DNA of 29,421 bases. It comes from a virus. The position numbers were made by a program, and so were the translations under genes. The notes beneath the pieces are model-generated. The model was not told where the DNA came from. It ran no database searches and was given only the letters and a program-made list of their open reading frames with translations. Below are positions 14,531 through 23,176 of this stretch, in pieces. The number at the start of each line of letters is the position of its first letter. Positions within the stretch are counted from its first letter, which is position 1. The DNA is taken from IMG/VR virus record IMGVR_UViG_3300021963_000487, positions 1 through 29,421 of that record. One strand, 5' to 3'.

Positions 14531-17500
14531 ACAGTCTACAAGATCTAAACTCATATAGTGCCGCTTCAACCATTGAGTTCACAGACAATCGTCCCAGCAA
14601 TGTTTTGTTTGATTTAACTACATATTCAAACCCAGCGGCAGTAAACATCTATGAAGGTGAGAACCATAGTGTTCCTAATCCAATAAACATCACTGACATT
14701 ATCAACTATGAGGTCTGCGTGACCACTTATAATATAGATATCAGCGGATTCCCTGCAGGCACAACTGTTGAATGGCCTACATATCCTGGATATATGACTG
14801 CTTCAAATGCCAATGGAGTCTATAGCATCACAGGATTTAAGACACCCAGCGACTGGACCACTGTTAAAAATCCTACTGTTAATATTCCAGATGACATCAG
14901 CGGAAGCTATGTCTATCCAGTGAGCATTGTTTACTTTAATGGAACTGTGGAAACTACCAAATCGTGGAATGTCACGGTCAATATCACAGCAGTTGATGAA
15001 ATGAGTGCGGCAACCGTATTTGATTTCTTTGCATCATCTACATCAACAATCACAGGAACTCCTACAGTTATTGATGCTGATGTGGCCAAGACTTATACAT
15101 TGACTATCACCCCATCAAGAACTGCCAGCGTATCTACATTAAGTAGCAGTGGCACAGGTGGAACCAGCACATTTAATGGCACAAGTAAGGTTCTTACTTT
15201 GGTAGGAACAAAGACACAGGTCAACAGTCACCTTGCTACCATATCAATGGTAAGCACAAGTTCAACAAACGATTTAACTTTAACTTATCTATTAACTAAT
15301 AATCTTAATGCAGTTACAGATACGCAGACTCAAACTTTAAGATGTCTTGATCTTTTATATTTGACAAATACCAGAACAACCAGTATCTACTATAATGAAG
15401 ATACTGCAAAGAATGTTCAAGGTGGTCCACTAATCACTGATAGTGCCTATGATGGATCAGGCACTTATACAATGACTGTGACACCCAGCACTACATCAGC
15501 AGTATCAACAATGGCTGCAACACCAGCATCCAACACTAAAACCATTACTAATACTGGCGGTGTAAAAGTCAAGACAGCACAGAGCAAGTTTGGTGGAGCC
15601 AGTGCTCGTTTTCCTGGTCTGGCTGCTGACTTGATCACAGTCACTAACTCACCAGAATTTAATTTCAGCAACAATGATTTTACCGTTGAATTTTGGATTA
15701 GACCAGATTCTAATTATCCTTCAGGCGGCATTATGAACAAAATAGGTTCAAGTGTTTGGGGAGCCCACCTTGGTTGGAGCATTACTCTACAAGATTATAA
15801 AGTTGAGTTTTGGCAAGGTTTTGCAACTCCTGTAAACTATTCACCATTAAATGGTGTAGTTAGGATTGGACAAAGTTCTCAATTAGGATCTTCAAGTTGG
15901 AGTCATATTGCCTTTACCTGCGAGAACGGAGTATTCAAAACATTTACCAATGGTGTGCTGACACAGACCACTAATAACATTGGCCAGATTGCTCAAAGCG
16001 ATAGTTATCTACAAATAGGAAAAGGCTACTATGGCAACGATGGCACTGGAAACAACGGCGGTGCCTGGCGTGATACTTGGAAATGGGTCAGCGACCCTAA
16101 TCAATATACCAATGGTATGTTTGTTGGCTACCTTGATGAAATCCGTATTTCAAAGATTGCCAGATATACTGCTACATTTACACCTGCAACTTCTGCTTTT
16201 ACAGGCGACGACTATAACTCATTATTGATACACGCTGATGGCACTGACAACAGCACAACATTTACTGATGATACCATTGGACAAACATTAACAGGAACTG
16301 CAAGTTTTAATAACTCTACCAAAGTGCTTACTCTCTCTGGAAACAGAGATGCTGTGAATAACTTGGTTGATCGTATTTTATTAACACCTGCCACTGACTA
16401 TAGACAAAACTTTACATTGTCATATACTGTTACGACTCCAAGATCATCAACAGCTACAAAGACACAACAGTTATTGATTGGAGTAGCAGATACGGATGTG
16501 GTAAACATTGCACAGTCAAGATCTTATATTGGTAATAATCCTAACTATCTTTTTGCCAACAACACACCAAGTATTGCAGACACTGATTCTTCAGGACCAA
16601 CATATACTGTTTCATTCCAATGTTCTTCTGCATTAGGTAGTTTCTCAACAACAAGAAATACCAATGTCAGTGGAAATACAACCATTTCATATAGCGGCAC
16701 AAAAAATGATTGTAATGCTTGGTTTTCAACAGTTATTTTTTATCCAAAGAAAGACAGTATTGCCACTGGTAACATTACCTACACACAATACAAGAACAAT
16801 ACTCTACAGGCCACACAGACATTTTCAATAACTGGAACAAGTCAGGCATTCCCAGATGAAGGATTCTTGGCAGGACCAAACTCTGTTGGTGCTGTATCTT
16901 GGACTCCTACTGCTGAACAAGTCTACTATGTTGGCGTTGTTCAAATCCTTATGGTAGGTGGTGGTGGTGGTGGTGGCTTTGGTGGTGGTGGTGGTGGTCA
17001 AGTTAAAATACTTAATAACATTCCAATCACTAATACTACCTATAACGGTTTTATAGGTTCAGGTGGGAATGCCGCCTACTTTGATGCTGTCTCACAGACC
17101 TATGTTAATGGCACCAATGGTGGTCAGACCAGCTGGCAAGGTGGCTATACTGCTTCAGGTGGAACCACAGGTAGTAAGTTTAATCAAAACAATCCTAACG
17201 GTGTATTTGGAGGAGGTAACTCGTATTCAAGCACAGGCACTACCAGAGCAGGTAGCTACGGTGGTGGTAGTAACTATACTTTCTATGTTGGTGGTGCTGG
17301 TGGCGGTTCAGGTGCCGCGGCAACTGGGTGGCCAGGCGGAAGCAGTCCTGCTGCCAGTGGCGGTGCAGGTGTTACCTTTGAAGACTTAACATATGGCGTT
17401 GGCGGACAAGGTGCCAAATATCTACCACCAAGTAATGCACATACCAAAGGTGCTACCACTGGAACAGCTGGTGGAGGTGGTGGCGGTGCCATTGGCGGAA

Positions 17501-17595
17501 CATTCAAATTGACTGGAACTACAACCAAATATAATCTTCCATTGGCAGATGCAGGACAAAACGGTCGTATTAAAATATGGGTAAGAAGGGTATAA
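14527..17595 (+). CDS. large adhesin-like protein inserted in the hub gene
   Basis: This 1022-residue protein starts at GTG (14527), overlapping the previous TGA, with AGGAG at 14511-14515. Residues 1-20 (Asn-Ser-Leu-Gln-Asp-Leu-Asn-Ser-Tyr-Ser and on) look like the continuation of the hub. The rest is foreign to hubs: Ig/cadherin-like strand repeats (about 20-340), a LamG-like lectin domain (about 344-563, with Phe-Thr-Val-Glu-Phe-Trp-Ile and Gly-Tyr-Leu-Asp-Glu-Ile-Arg-Ile-Ser), more strand repeats (570-800), and a Gly-rich domain (809-1020) with runs of seven and six Gly, like Gly-rich fibre tips. It probably binds host surface glycans at the tail tip. Confidence 0.82.
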   Translation: MNSLQDLNSYSAASTIEFTDNRPSNVLFDLTTYSNPAAVNIYEGENHSVPNPINITDIINYEVCVTTYNIDISGFPAGTTVEWPTYPGYMTASNANGVYSITGFKTPSDWTTVKNPTVNIPDDISGSYVYPVSIVYFNGTVETTKSWNVTVNITAVDEMSAATVFDFFASSTSTITGTPTVIDADVAKTYTLTITPSRTASVSTLSSSGTGGTSTFNGTSKVLTLVGTKTQVNSHLATISMVSTSSTNDLTLTYLLTNNLNAVTDTQTQTLRCLDLLYLTNTRTTSIYYNEDTAKNVQGGPLITDSAYDGSGTYTMTVTPSTTSAVSTMAATPASNTKTITNTGGVKVKTAQSKFGGASARFPGLAADLITVTNSPEFNFSNNDFTVEFWIRPDSNYPSGGIMNKIGSSVWGAHLGWSITLQDYKVEFWQGFATPVNYSPLNGVVRIGQSSQLGSSSWSHIAFTCENGVFKTFTNGVLTQTTNNIGQIAQSDSYLQIGKGYYGNDGTGNNGGAWRDTWKWVSDPNQYTNGMFVGYLDEIRISKIARYTATFTPATSAFTGDDYNSLLIHADGTDNSTTFTDDTIGQTLTGTASFNNSTKVLTLSGNRDAVNNLVDRILLTPATDYRQNFTLSYTVTTPRSSTATKTQQLLIGVADTDVVNIAQSRSYIGNNPNYLFANNTPSIADTDSSGPTYTVSFQCSSALGSFSTTRNTNVSGNTTISYSGTKNDCNAWFSTVIFYPKKDSIATGNITYTQYKNNTLQATQTFSITGTSQAFPDEGFLAGPNSVGAVSWTPTAEQVYYVGVVQILMVGGGGGGGFGGGGGGQVKILNNIPITNTTYNGFIGSGGNAAYFDAVSQTYVNGTNGGQTSWQGGYTASGGTTGSKFNQNNPNGVFGGGNSYSSTGTTRAGSYGGGSNYTFYVGGAGGGSGAAATGWPGGSSPAASGGAGVTFEDLTYGVGGQGAKYLPPSNAHTKGATTGTAGGGGGGAIGGTFKLTGTTTKYNLPLADAGQNGRIKIWVRRV

Positions 17596-17596
17596 A

Positions 17597-19066
17597 ATGA
17601 GCACAATACAAACAAATTTATTCACAATCAATGGAGTAGTCAGCACTGACAAAAGTGTATTACAAAACATCAATACTCTTTGCACAGCCTGTGGAGCCTG
17701 GATGACCTATGACATTGCAGAAGGCAAATGGGCTGTGGTTATCAATCGTGCTGGCACAAGTGTAGCCAGTTTCAATGATTCAAATATCATTGGTGGTATC
17801 AATGTATCAGGCACAGGCATCAATGAATTATACAATACCTGCTCCGTAGAGTTTCCTCACAAAGATCTACGAGATCAAACTGACTATGTGGATTTAGAAA
17901 TAGACGGCACAACTTGGCAGTATTTCCCTAATGAACTGCCAAAGAATATGGACATCAAGATTGACATTATCAATGATCCTATTCAGGCCACATACATTGG
18001 CACCAGCGAACTTAAACAAAGTCGCATTGACAAAGTCATACAGTTCCGCACAGACTATTCAAAGATTGGACTTAAAGCAGGTGATCTCATTGATGTCACT
18101 GCTGAAATGTATGGCTATTCTGCCAAGATGTTCCGTATTACAAAGATTGAAGAAGACGATGGTGATGTATTGGCCATTAGCATCACTGCATTGGAATACA
18201 ATGAAGACATCTACAGCACTACAGGACTTACAAGAAAACTGCGTGAAAAGAAAACAGGCATTGTGCCCAAAGCGGCAAACACAGCATTGACCAGCCTTGA
18301 CAATCAAGCCAGCCTTAAAATGGCAGTCACCCCCAGTGCTCAAGAACAGGGCATTAGTTTATTCTATTCAGCGGCAGCATCAGCAGGTTTAGCCGCAGCC
18401 ACTTGGTATGTTGACTACGCAGGTAAGAAAGTCAGTATTGCCGCTTCAGATGTTGTAGTTTCTTGGGCATTTGCAGACGGTGAAGACTTGGATATTCGTG
18501 CTCGCATAGTCAGTCCAGATGTTGGACAGAGTAGTGTTGATACCTGTTTAGGTTACACAGGCGGCAGTGGACAGTTCCCAGCTGAATCAGTTAGATATTG
18601 GCCTACATCAGGAACAGGTGGTAGTGGTGGAACAGCATATATTGAATGGGGCGGTGATAACACTGGTGTTGGTAATGCTTCAAATCCTATTGCCAGCTCT
18701 GAAACTATTCGTATTGACATTGATAGACTTAAAGCAACATATCCAGCCAAAAGATATTTTGCCGTTGAATGTCGTGGTAATTGGTATACACAACGAGGCT
18801 CAAAGCCCGTGTTTCTTTCTGCAACATTGTATGAAGGTGGAACAACTTCATTAAGTGGTTTTACTTTTACTAACAGCGGGTCAACTCGCAGTCGTGTATT
18901 AGACAGCCAAGGCGTTTATGTTGATAGTTTTCACGGCAATGATGTTGAACAAGATGGCTTTGATGGATCAGGAGCTCCAGGAGACCTAATGGGTTACTTT
19001 GTCTTTGACACACAGACCAATCAAGGTCAGTTCCTACAGACATTACCACCTGGAATCAGTGCATAA
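17597..19066 (+). CDS. tail hub protein, C-terminal part (split J-like)
   Basis: These 489 residues open in the middle of a J-like hub: Asn-Gly-Val-Val-Ser-Thr-Asp-Lys-Ser-Val-Leu-Gln-Asn-Ile-Asn, then Ala-Trp-Met-Thr-Tyr-Asp-x-x-x-Gly-Lys-Trp-Ala-Val-Val-Ile, then Asn-x-x-Ser-Val-Glu-Phe-Pro-His-Lys-Asp-Leu-Arg-Asp and Leu-Lys-Gln-Ser-Arg-Ile-Asp (about 140). These blocks are typical of phage tail hubs that grip the tail tip. Residues 240-489 are beta-rich, Gly/Ser-rich and probably surface-exposed. AAGAAGGG lies upstream of ATG, so it can start independently. Its N-terminal domain must come from the upstream fragment. Confidence 0.82.
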   Translation: MSTIQTNLFTINGVVSTDKSVLQNINTLCTACGAWMTYDIAEGKWAVVINRAGTSVASFNDSNIIGGINVSGTGINELYNTCSVEFPHKDLRDQTDYVDLEIDGTTWQYFPNELPKNMDIKIDIINDPIQATYIGTSELKQSRIDKVIQFRTDYSKIGLKAGDLIDVTAEMYGYSAKMFRITKIEEDDGDVLAISITALEYNEDIYSTTGLTRKLREKKTGIVPKAANTALTSLDNQASLKMAVTPSAQEQGISLFYSAAASAGLAAATWYVDYAGKKVSIAASDVVVSWAFADGEDLDIRARIVSPDVGQSSVDTCLGYTGGSGQFPAESVRYWPTSGTGGSGGTAYIEWGGDNTGVGNASNPIASSETIRIDIDRLKATYPAKRYFAVECRGNWYTQRGSKPVFLSATLYEGGTTSLSGFTFTNSGSTRSRVLDSQGVYVDSFHGNDVEQDGFDGSGAPGDLMGYFVFDTQTNQGQFLQTLPPGISA

Positions 19067-19115
19067 CTTTTTTCACCTTTTTCAGACGATTTATTAGGTT
19101 ATTTTAGGTTTTCAC

Positions 19116-19121
19116 TAAATA
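19116..19121 (+). promoter_or_regulatory. TAAATA box before fibre genes
   Basis: TAAATA lies in the 129-base gap between the hub and the fibre genes. The predicted leader would contain the inverted repeats at 19145-19174. No -35 element is seen. Confidence 0.4.
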
Positions 19122-19144
19122 CAAAGTCATAGGCAATATGACAT

Positions 19145-19174
19145 CAGACAACGATAGGTTGTCTGTCAGACAAC
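19145..19174 (+). repeat. three-arm inverted repeat, alternative hairpins
   Basis: CAGACAAC (19145-19152), GTTGTCTG (19158-19165) and CAGACAAC again (19167-19174). The middle arm can pair with the left arm (8 bp, 5-base loop) or the right arm (about 6 bp, 5-base loop), not both. No T tract follows, so it is not a simple terminator. It could be an operator or an RNA switch before the AAGGAG at 19182-19187. Confidence 0.7.
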
Positions 19175-19195
19175 TTATCTACAAGGAGATATATT

Positions 19196-19579
19196 ATGAG
19201 TGCGGCTTCCAACTATGCGGAGAACTTGGCCCTTAAGTGGCTTTTAACAAACAGTAGTGCAACACGACCAACAGCTTGGTATGTAGCATTGTTTACCAGC
19301 AACCCAACTGATGCAGGTTCTGGCACAGAAGTGTCTGGAACTTATTATGCAAGAACAGCAGTGACTTTTACTGTTACTGATGACACAGCTACTAACAGTG
19401 GTGCGGTAACATTCCCAGCGGCAGGCGGTTCGTGGGGAACCATTAGCCATATTGGTGTATATGATGCATCTACAAGTGGCAACCTATTGTTCCACGGTGC
19501 TGTTACAACATCTAAACAGATTGACAGTGGAGACACTTTCACCATCTCTACATCTAACCTTTCTATTACATTAGCCTAA
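19196..19579 (+). CDS. phage tail fibre or virion surface protein
   Basis: This 127-residue protein has the order found in many small phage virion proteins: an N-terminal helix (Ala-Glu-Asn-Leu-Ala-Leu-Lys-Trp-Leu-Leu), Tyr-Val-Ala-Leu-Phe-Thr-Ser-Asn-Pro-Thr-Asp-Ala-Gly, Gly-Thr-Tyr-Tyr-Ala-Arg-Thr-Ala-Val-Thr-Phe, a Gly-Ser-Trp-Gly turn, and Gly-Asn-Leu-Leu-Phe-His-Gly near the end. I read it as a structural protein that attaches to or forms part of the fibres. AAGGAGATATATT precedes the ATG, a leader shared with the gene at 27102. It is followed by a terminator. Confidence 0.75.
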   Translation: MSAASNYAENLALKWLLTNSSATRPTAWYVALFTSNPTDAGSGTEVSGTYYARTAVTFTVTDDTATNSGAVTFPAAGGSWGTISHIGVYDASTSGNLLFHGAVTTSKQIDSGDTFTISTSNLSITLA

Positions 19580-19589
19580 TAGGTGAGGT

Positions 19590-19622
19590 AGGGCATTGGG
19601 GATTACTCTGATGCCCTTTTTA
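19590..19622 (+). terminator. intrinsic terminator
   Basis: A 7-bp stem (19590-19596 with 19611-19617) with a 14-base loop is followed by five T. It lies between the small virion protein and the first large fibre gene, so it may let only part of transcription through. Confidence 0.75.
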
Positions 19623-19640
19623 ATATAAAGGACATTAGAG

Positions 19641-21068
19641 ATGACAAAACCAGTAATCGTAACCAGAGCAGGTAAAGGCTCCGCACTCACTTTCACAGAA
19701 GGTGATGCAAACTTTACCAACTTACAAAATGCCACTATTTCTGTGGCTGCTGACAGTGGCACTACACAGGCCATAGACCTTAACGGCACAGTCACTGTCT
19801 CTGGTGGAACTGGTTTGTCGTCTGCAATGACCACAAATACAGTTACACTTAATCTTGATAACACCGCAGTTACAGCGGGTTCATATACCAAAGCTTCTAT
19901 CACTGTGGATGCACAGGGTCGTATTACTTCAGCATCAAACGGTAGTGCTGATTTTGCTACCAGTGATGCCCGTTCCGCTATCAGTGTAACTGACGCAGGC
20001 GGCGAAGGCAGTTTAAGCTACGATAGTGGCACAGGGGTTATTACCTACACAGGTCCAAGTTTTAGTGGACTTGAAGTCACATCAGCAAAGAATCAAGCCA
20101 ATGGTTATGCAGGTCTTGATAGCAGTGGTAAAGTAGCATCAGCACAACTACCAAGTTATGTAGACGATGTTGTTGAAGCCGCTAACCAAGCCGCATTGCC
20201 AGGCACAGGTGAAACAGGTAAGATCTATGTGACTTTGGACAACGGTAAAATCTATCGTTGGAGTGGTAGTGCTTATGTAGAGATTTCAGCAAGCCCTGGG
20301 AGCACTGATTCTGTAACTGAAGGATCAACCAATCTTTACTTTACTACACAAAGAGCCCGTGATGCGTTTTCAGCATCAACTGGTATCACAATTACCAACG
20401 GTGCTATTGCCACAACAATCACACAATACACTGATACCAATGCCAGAGCCGCATTGAGTGCAGGCACTGGTATTTCATACAATTCATCAACTGGTGCTAT
20501 TGCTTTAGCCAATACCGCAGTTACAGCAAACTCATATACCTATGCTTCAATCACTGTGGATGCACAGGGTCGTATCACAGCCGCATCAAGTGGAACTGCT
20601 CCATTGGTATCAGGTGGAGCATTAGGCACACCTTCAAGTGGAACAGTTACTAATTTAACTGGAACTGCAAGTATTAACATCAATGGAACTGTTGGTGCTA
20701 CTACACCAACTACAGGTGCATTTACTAACTTATCGTCAACAGGCACATTAACATTTAAGAATCCTATTGAAGCACTTTATGACCTTGGCACAACAGGTGG
20801 AACTATTGCTCCTGACCCAGCCAATGGTAGTGTTCAAAAGATCACTCTTAATTCAGCATTGACAATCAACGCATTTACTAATCCAACAGCAGGTGAATCA
20901 CTAACATTGATCATCTACGGTGGAACTGCTTACACTTCAATCACTTCAACAATGAAGTTTGCTGGTGGTATCAAAACACTAACTGGCACAGCAGGTTGTA
21001 TTGATATTCTTTCAGTTTACTATGATGGCACTAACTATTTTGCCTCACTTGGAAAAGGATTTGCATAA
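19641..21068 (+). CDS. tail fibre protein with internal duplication
   Basis: This 475-residue Ser/Thr/Gly/Ala-rich fibre begins with an attachment-like segment (residues 1-30) and continues with beta repeats. A 27-residue unit (Asn-Thr-Ala-Val-Thr-Ala-x-Ser-Tyr-Thr and on) occurs at about 74-100 and again at about 291-317. Residues 225-245 (Ser-Thr-Asn-Leu-Tyr-Phe-Thr-Thr-Gln-Arg-Ala-Arg) match a stalk motif common in phage fibres, and 130-170 contains Gly-Leu-Asp-Ser-Ser-Gly-Lys-Val. The C-terminal 100 residues are non-repetitive and may be a knob. AAAGGA is upstream of ATG; the stop overlaps the next start. It is expected to be a trimer. Confidence 0.83.
   Translation: MTKPVIVTRAGKGSALTFTEGDANFTNLQNATISVAADSGTTQAIDLNGTVTVSGGTGLSSAMTTNTVTLNLDNTAVTAGSYTKASITVDAQGRITSASNGSADFATSDARSAISVTDAGGEGSLSYDSGTGVITYTGPSFSGLEVTSAKNQANGYAGLDSSGKVASAQLPSYVDDVVEAANQAALPGTGETGKIYVTLDNGKIYRWSGSAYVEISASPGSTDSVTEGSTNLYFTTQRARDAFSASTGITITNGAIATTITQYTDTNARAALSAGTGISYNSSTGAIALANTAVTANSYTYASITVDAQGRITAASSGTAPLVSGGALGTPSSGTVTNLTGTASININGTVGATTPTTGAFTNLSSTGTLTFKNPIEALYDLGTTGGTIAPDPANGSVQKITLNSALTINAFTNPTAGESLTLIIYGGTAYTSITSTMKFAGGIKTLTGTAGCIDILSVYYDGTNYFASLGKGFA
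19860..19939 (+). repeat. fibre coding repeat, copy 1
   Basis: About 80 bases nearly the same as 20511-20590. The conserved core encodes Ile-Thr-Val-Asp-Ala-Gln-Gly-Arg-Ile-Thr. Confidence 0.75.
20511..20590 (+). repeat. fibre coding repeat, copy 2
   Basis: Second copy of the repeat at 19860-19939. DNA is nearly identical over the core, so it arose recently or is kept alike by recombination. Confidence 0.75.
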
Positions 21069-23167
21069 TGCCTATTGGAGCTTTCAAACTTAATACTATT
21101 GCAGCCGCAGCCAGTGCCCCTGCAGGATTTAGAACTGCAAGAACTATTACTTCTTATGGTAATGCCAAGGTATCCACTGCACAAAGTAAGTTTGGTGTAA
21201 GTTCAATAGCATTTGATGGATACGCTGATTATTTTACCACAGGAACTTTAGACAGTGGTGATCTAACTGGTGATATGACCATTGAAGCATTTGTTAGGTT
21301 TAACATACTACCCTCAAGCCAAACTGTTGATGGTGGCAACTATATGATGTTATATTCAACAGGTAGTAATTTACCCTATTGTTCAATTGGCACCAGTAGT
21401 GTTCAATTAGCATTACCTGGAGACAAATACGGTTCTTGGGCAATACCTACAATATCTATCAATACTTGGTATCATTTAGCCATTGTTCGCAGTTCAGGCA
21501 CAATCAAATTTTATTGGAATGGAACAGAAAGAACTTCATTCACCAATGACTACAACTGGACTCCAACTGGCACTGATACAATGCTTGGTTCTGTTGCTAA
21601 CTGGGGTAAATTCAGTGACAACCGTGGTAGTTTTTCTGGATATATGGACGAAATCCGTGTCAGCAAAACTGCTCGTTATACTTCAAACTTTACTCCAACC
21701 GCATCAGCATTTACCAGCGACAGCAATACACTATTATTGATCCACGGCGATGACTTTGATGGATCTACTTCATTGTATGACGACAATGGTGATACAATAC
21801 CTACAACTAATAATGCAGTAACTTTAAACGGTAGCAATCAATATTACAATGCTACTGGCTTGACCACAACTGCTACAGATAACAAGTTCTTGACTTTTGC
21901 CTGCACATTCTATTGGAATAGCAATAACTACAATCAAGGTGGCACAAACCTTATGCACTTGATTGATGTCTATCTACCAAGTGGTAATAGTTTTTACATT
22001 TGGATCAACGGTGGACGAATACAGATTGAAGGCGGCATTGGCACAATTTATGAACAAGCAGAAGACAGTCTAACTGGCAATGCCTGGAACAATGTGGTAT
22101 TATATCTTGATACTTCATCAAGAGCCAATAGCCGCATCTATATCAATGGTGTCAGCAAAACATTAGACGCAGGCGGCAATCCTAACAATACCAACATCAA
22201 CTGGGGTGCTTCAGGAGCACAGGTTACCATTGGAGCTCCTAATAGTAATGTCCAAAGCGGTGGAAGTTATTTTGCTGGAAGAATATCACAAGTATATCTA
22301 CACAACAGAAGCGGTGCTCCAACAATTGATCAATTTTGGGATTCAACAGCCAATAAAGCAAGAAATCTTGGAGCCACAGGAACTGCTACAGGAGCACCTG
22401 CTCCATTGATTTACCACTACGGAACAACTTCTACATTTGCCACCAACAGAGGTGTAGGATTTAACAGTTATACATTGACTGCTAATAACACACCAACAAG
22501 CGGTGCTGGTTATACATATTCTACAACACCATTTACATTGAACTCTGTTTTTGTTGATGACTGGGCAACTAAATTATTGATGCACTTTGAAAATGCTGTC
22601 ACTGACGATAACGCATCAGGTAGAACCGCAACAACAACACAAAGTCTTAACGGTGCAGGTTCTTATAGAACAGACCAGAAGAAGTTTGGAACCTACGCTT
22701 TGGCATCAACAGGCATTCCAGGTGGTTGGACTACAACTGCTACCACAGCATTGAATCCTGGAACCAGTGATTTTACTATAGAGTTCTGGTTCCGTCCTTG
22801 TGCCTCTGCCTCTACAGATCAGATTACAATGCAAAATCAAAGCAATGGTAGTGTTCAGATCTATGTTGACGCTGATAGCGGATTTATAGGATTTGGAAAA
22901 CAAAATACTTCTTGGGATGCTTCTGCAAACCTTGGTGCGGCAATTCCTGTCAATACCTGGCATCATATGGCTTTTGTAAGAAGAGGAACATCACTTACAA
23001 TCTATTATGACGGTAACGCTGTAGGTTCTTCAGCATCAAACACAGACAACTATACATCTAATGTATGGCAGTTTAGTATGGGTGGTGCAACAGGAGTTTA
23101 TTTCTATATGGATGATTTCCGTATCAGTGGTATTGCCAGATATCCTAATAACTTCTTAATAGCATAA
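21068..23167 (+). CDS. fibre-associated protein with three LamG-like domains
   Basis: This 699-residue protein has three concanavalin A/LamG-like jelly-roll domains at about 32-230, 250-420 and 500-699. Each shows parts of the same series: Ser-Lys-Phe-Gly or Lys-Lys-Phe-Gly, a Glu-Phe-Trp-x-Arg or Glu-Ala-Phe-Val-Arg strand, an Asn-Thr-Trp-Tyr/His-His-x-Ala strand, Ile-Tyr-x-Asn/Asp-Gly, and a closing Tyr-Met-Asp-Asp/Glu-x-Arg-Ile/Val-Ser. Such domains bind carbohydrates, so this is probably a receptor-binding or capsule-binding virion protein. Domains 1 and 3 are most alike, domain 2 more divergent. The start overlaps the previous TAA (TAATG). Confidence 0.85.
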   Translation: MPIGAFKLNTIAAAASAPAGFRTARTITSYGNAKVSTAQSKFGVSSIAFDGYADYFTTGTLDSGDLTGDMTIEAFVRFNILPSSQTVDGGNYMMLYSTGSNLPYCSIGTSSVQLALPGDKYGSWAIPTISINTWYHLAIVRSSGTIKFYWNGTERTSFTNDYNWTPTGTDTMLGSVANWGKFSDNRGSFSGYMDEIRVSKTARYTSNFTPTASAFTSDSNTLLLIHGDDFDGSTSLYDDNGDTIPTTNNAVTLNGSNQYYNATGLTTTATDNKFLTFACTFYWNSNNYNQGGTNLMHLIDVYLPSGNSFYIWINGGRIQIEGGIGTIYEQAEDSLTGNAWNNVVLYLDTSSRANSRIYINGVSKTLDAGGNPNNTNINWGASGAQVTIGAPNSNVQSGGSYFAGRISQVYLHNRSGAPTIDQFWDSTANKARNLGATGTATGAPAPLIYHYGTTSTFATNRGVGFNSYTLTANNTPTSGAGYTYSTTPFTLNSVFVDDWATKLLMHFENAVTDDNASGRTATTTQSLNGAGSYRTDQKKFGTYALASTGIPGGWTTTATTALNPGTSDFTIEFWFRPCASASTDQITMQNQSNGSVQIYVDADSGFIGFGKQNTSWDASANLGAAIPVNTWHHMAFVRRGTSLTIYYDGNAVGSSASNTDNYTSNVWQFSMGGATGVYFYMDDFRISGIARYPNNFLIA

Positions 23168-23176
23168 GGATATTCA

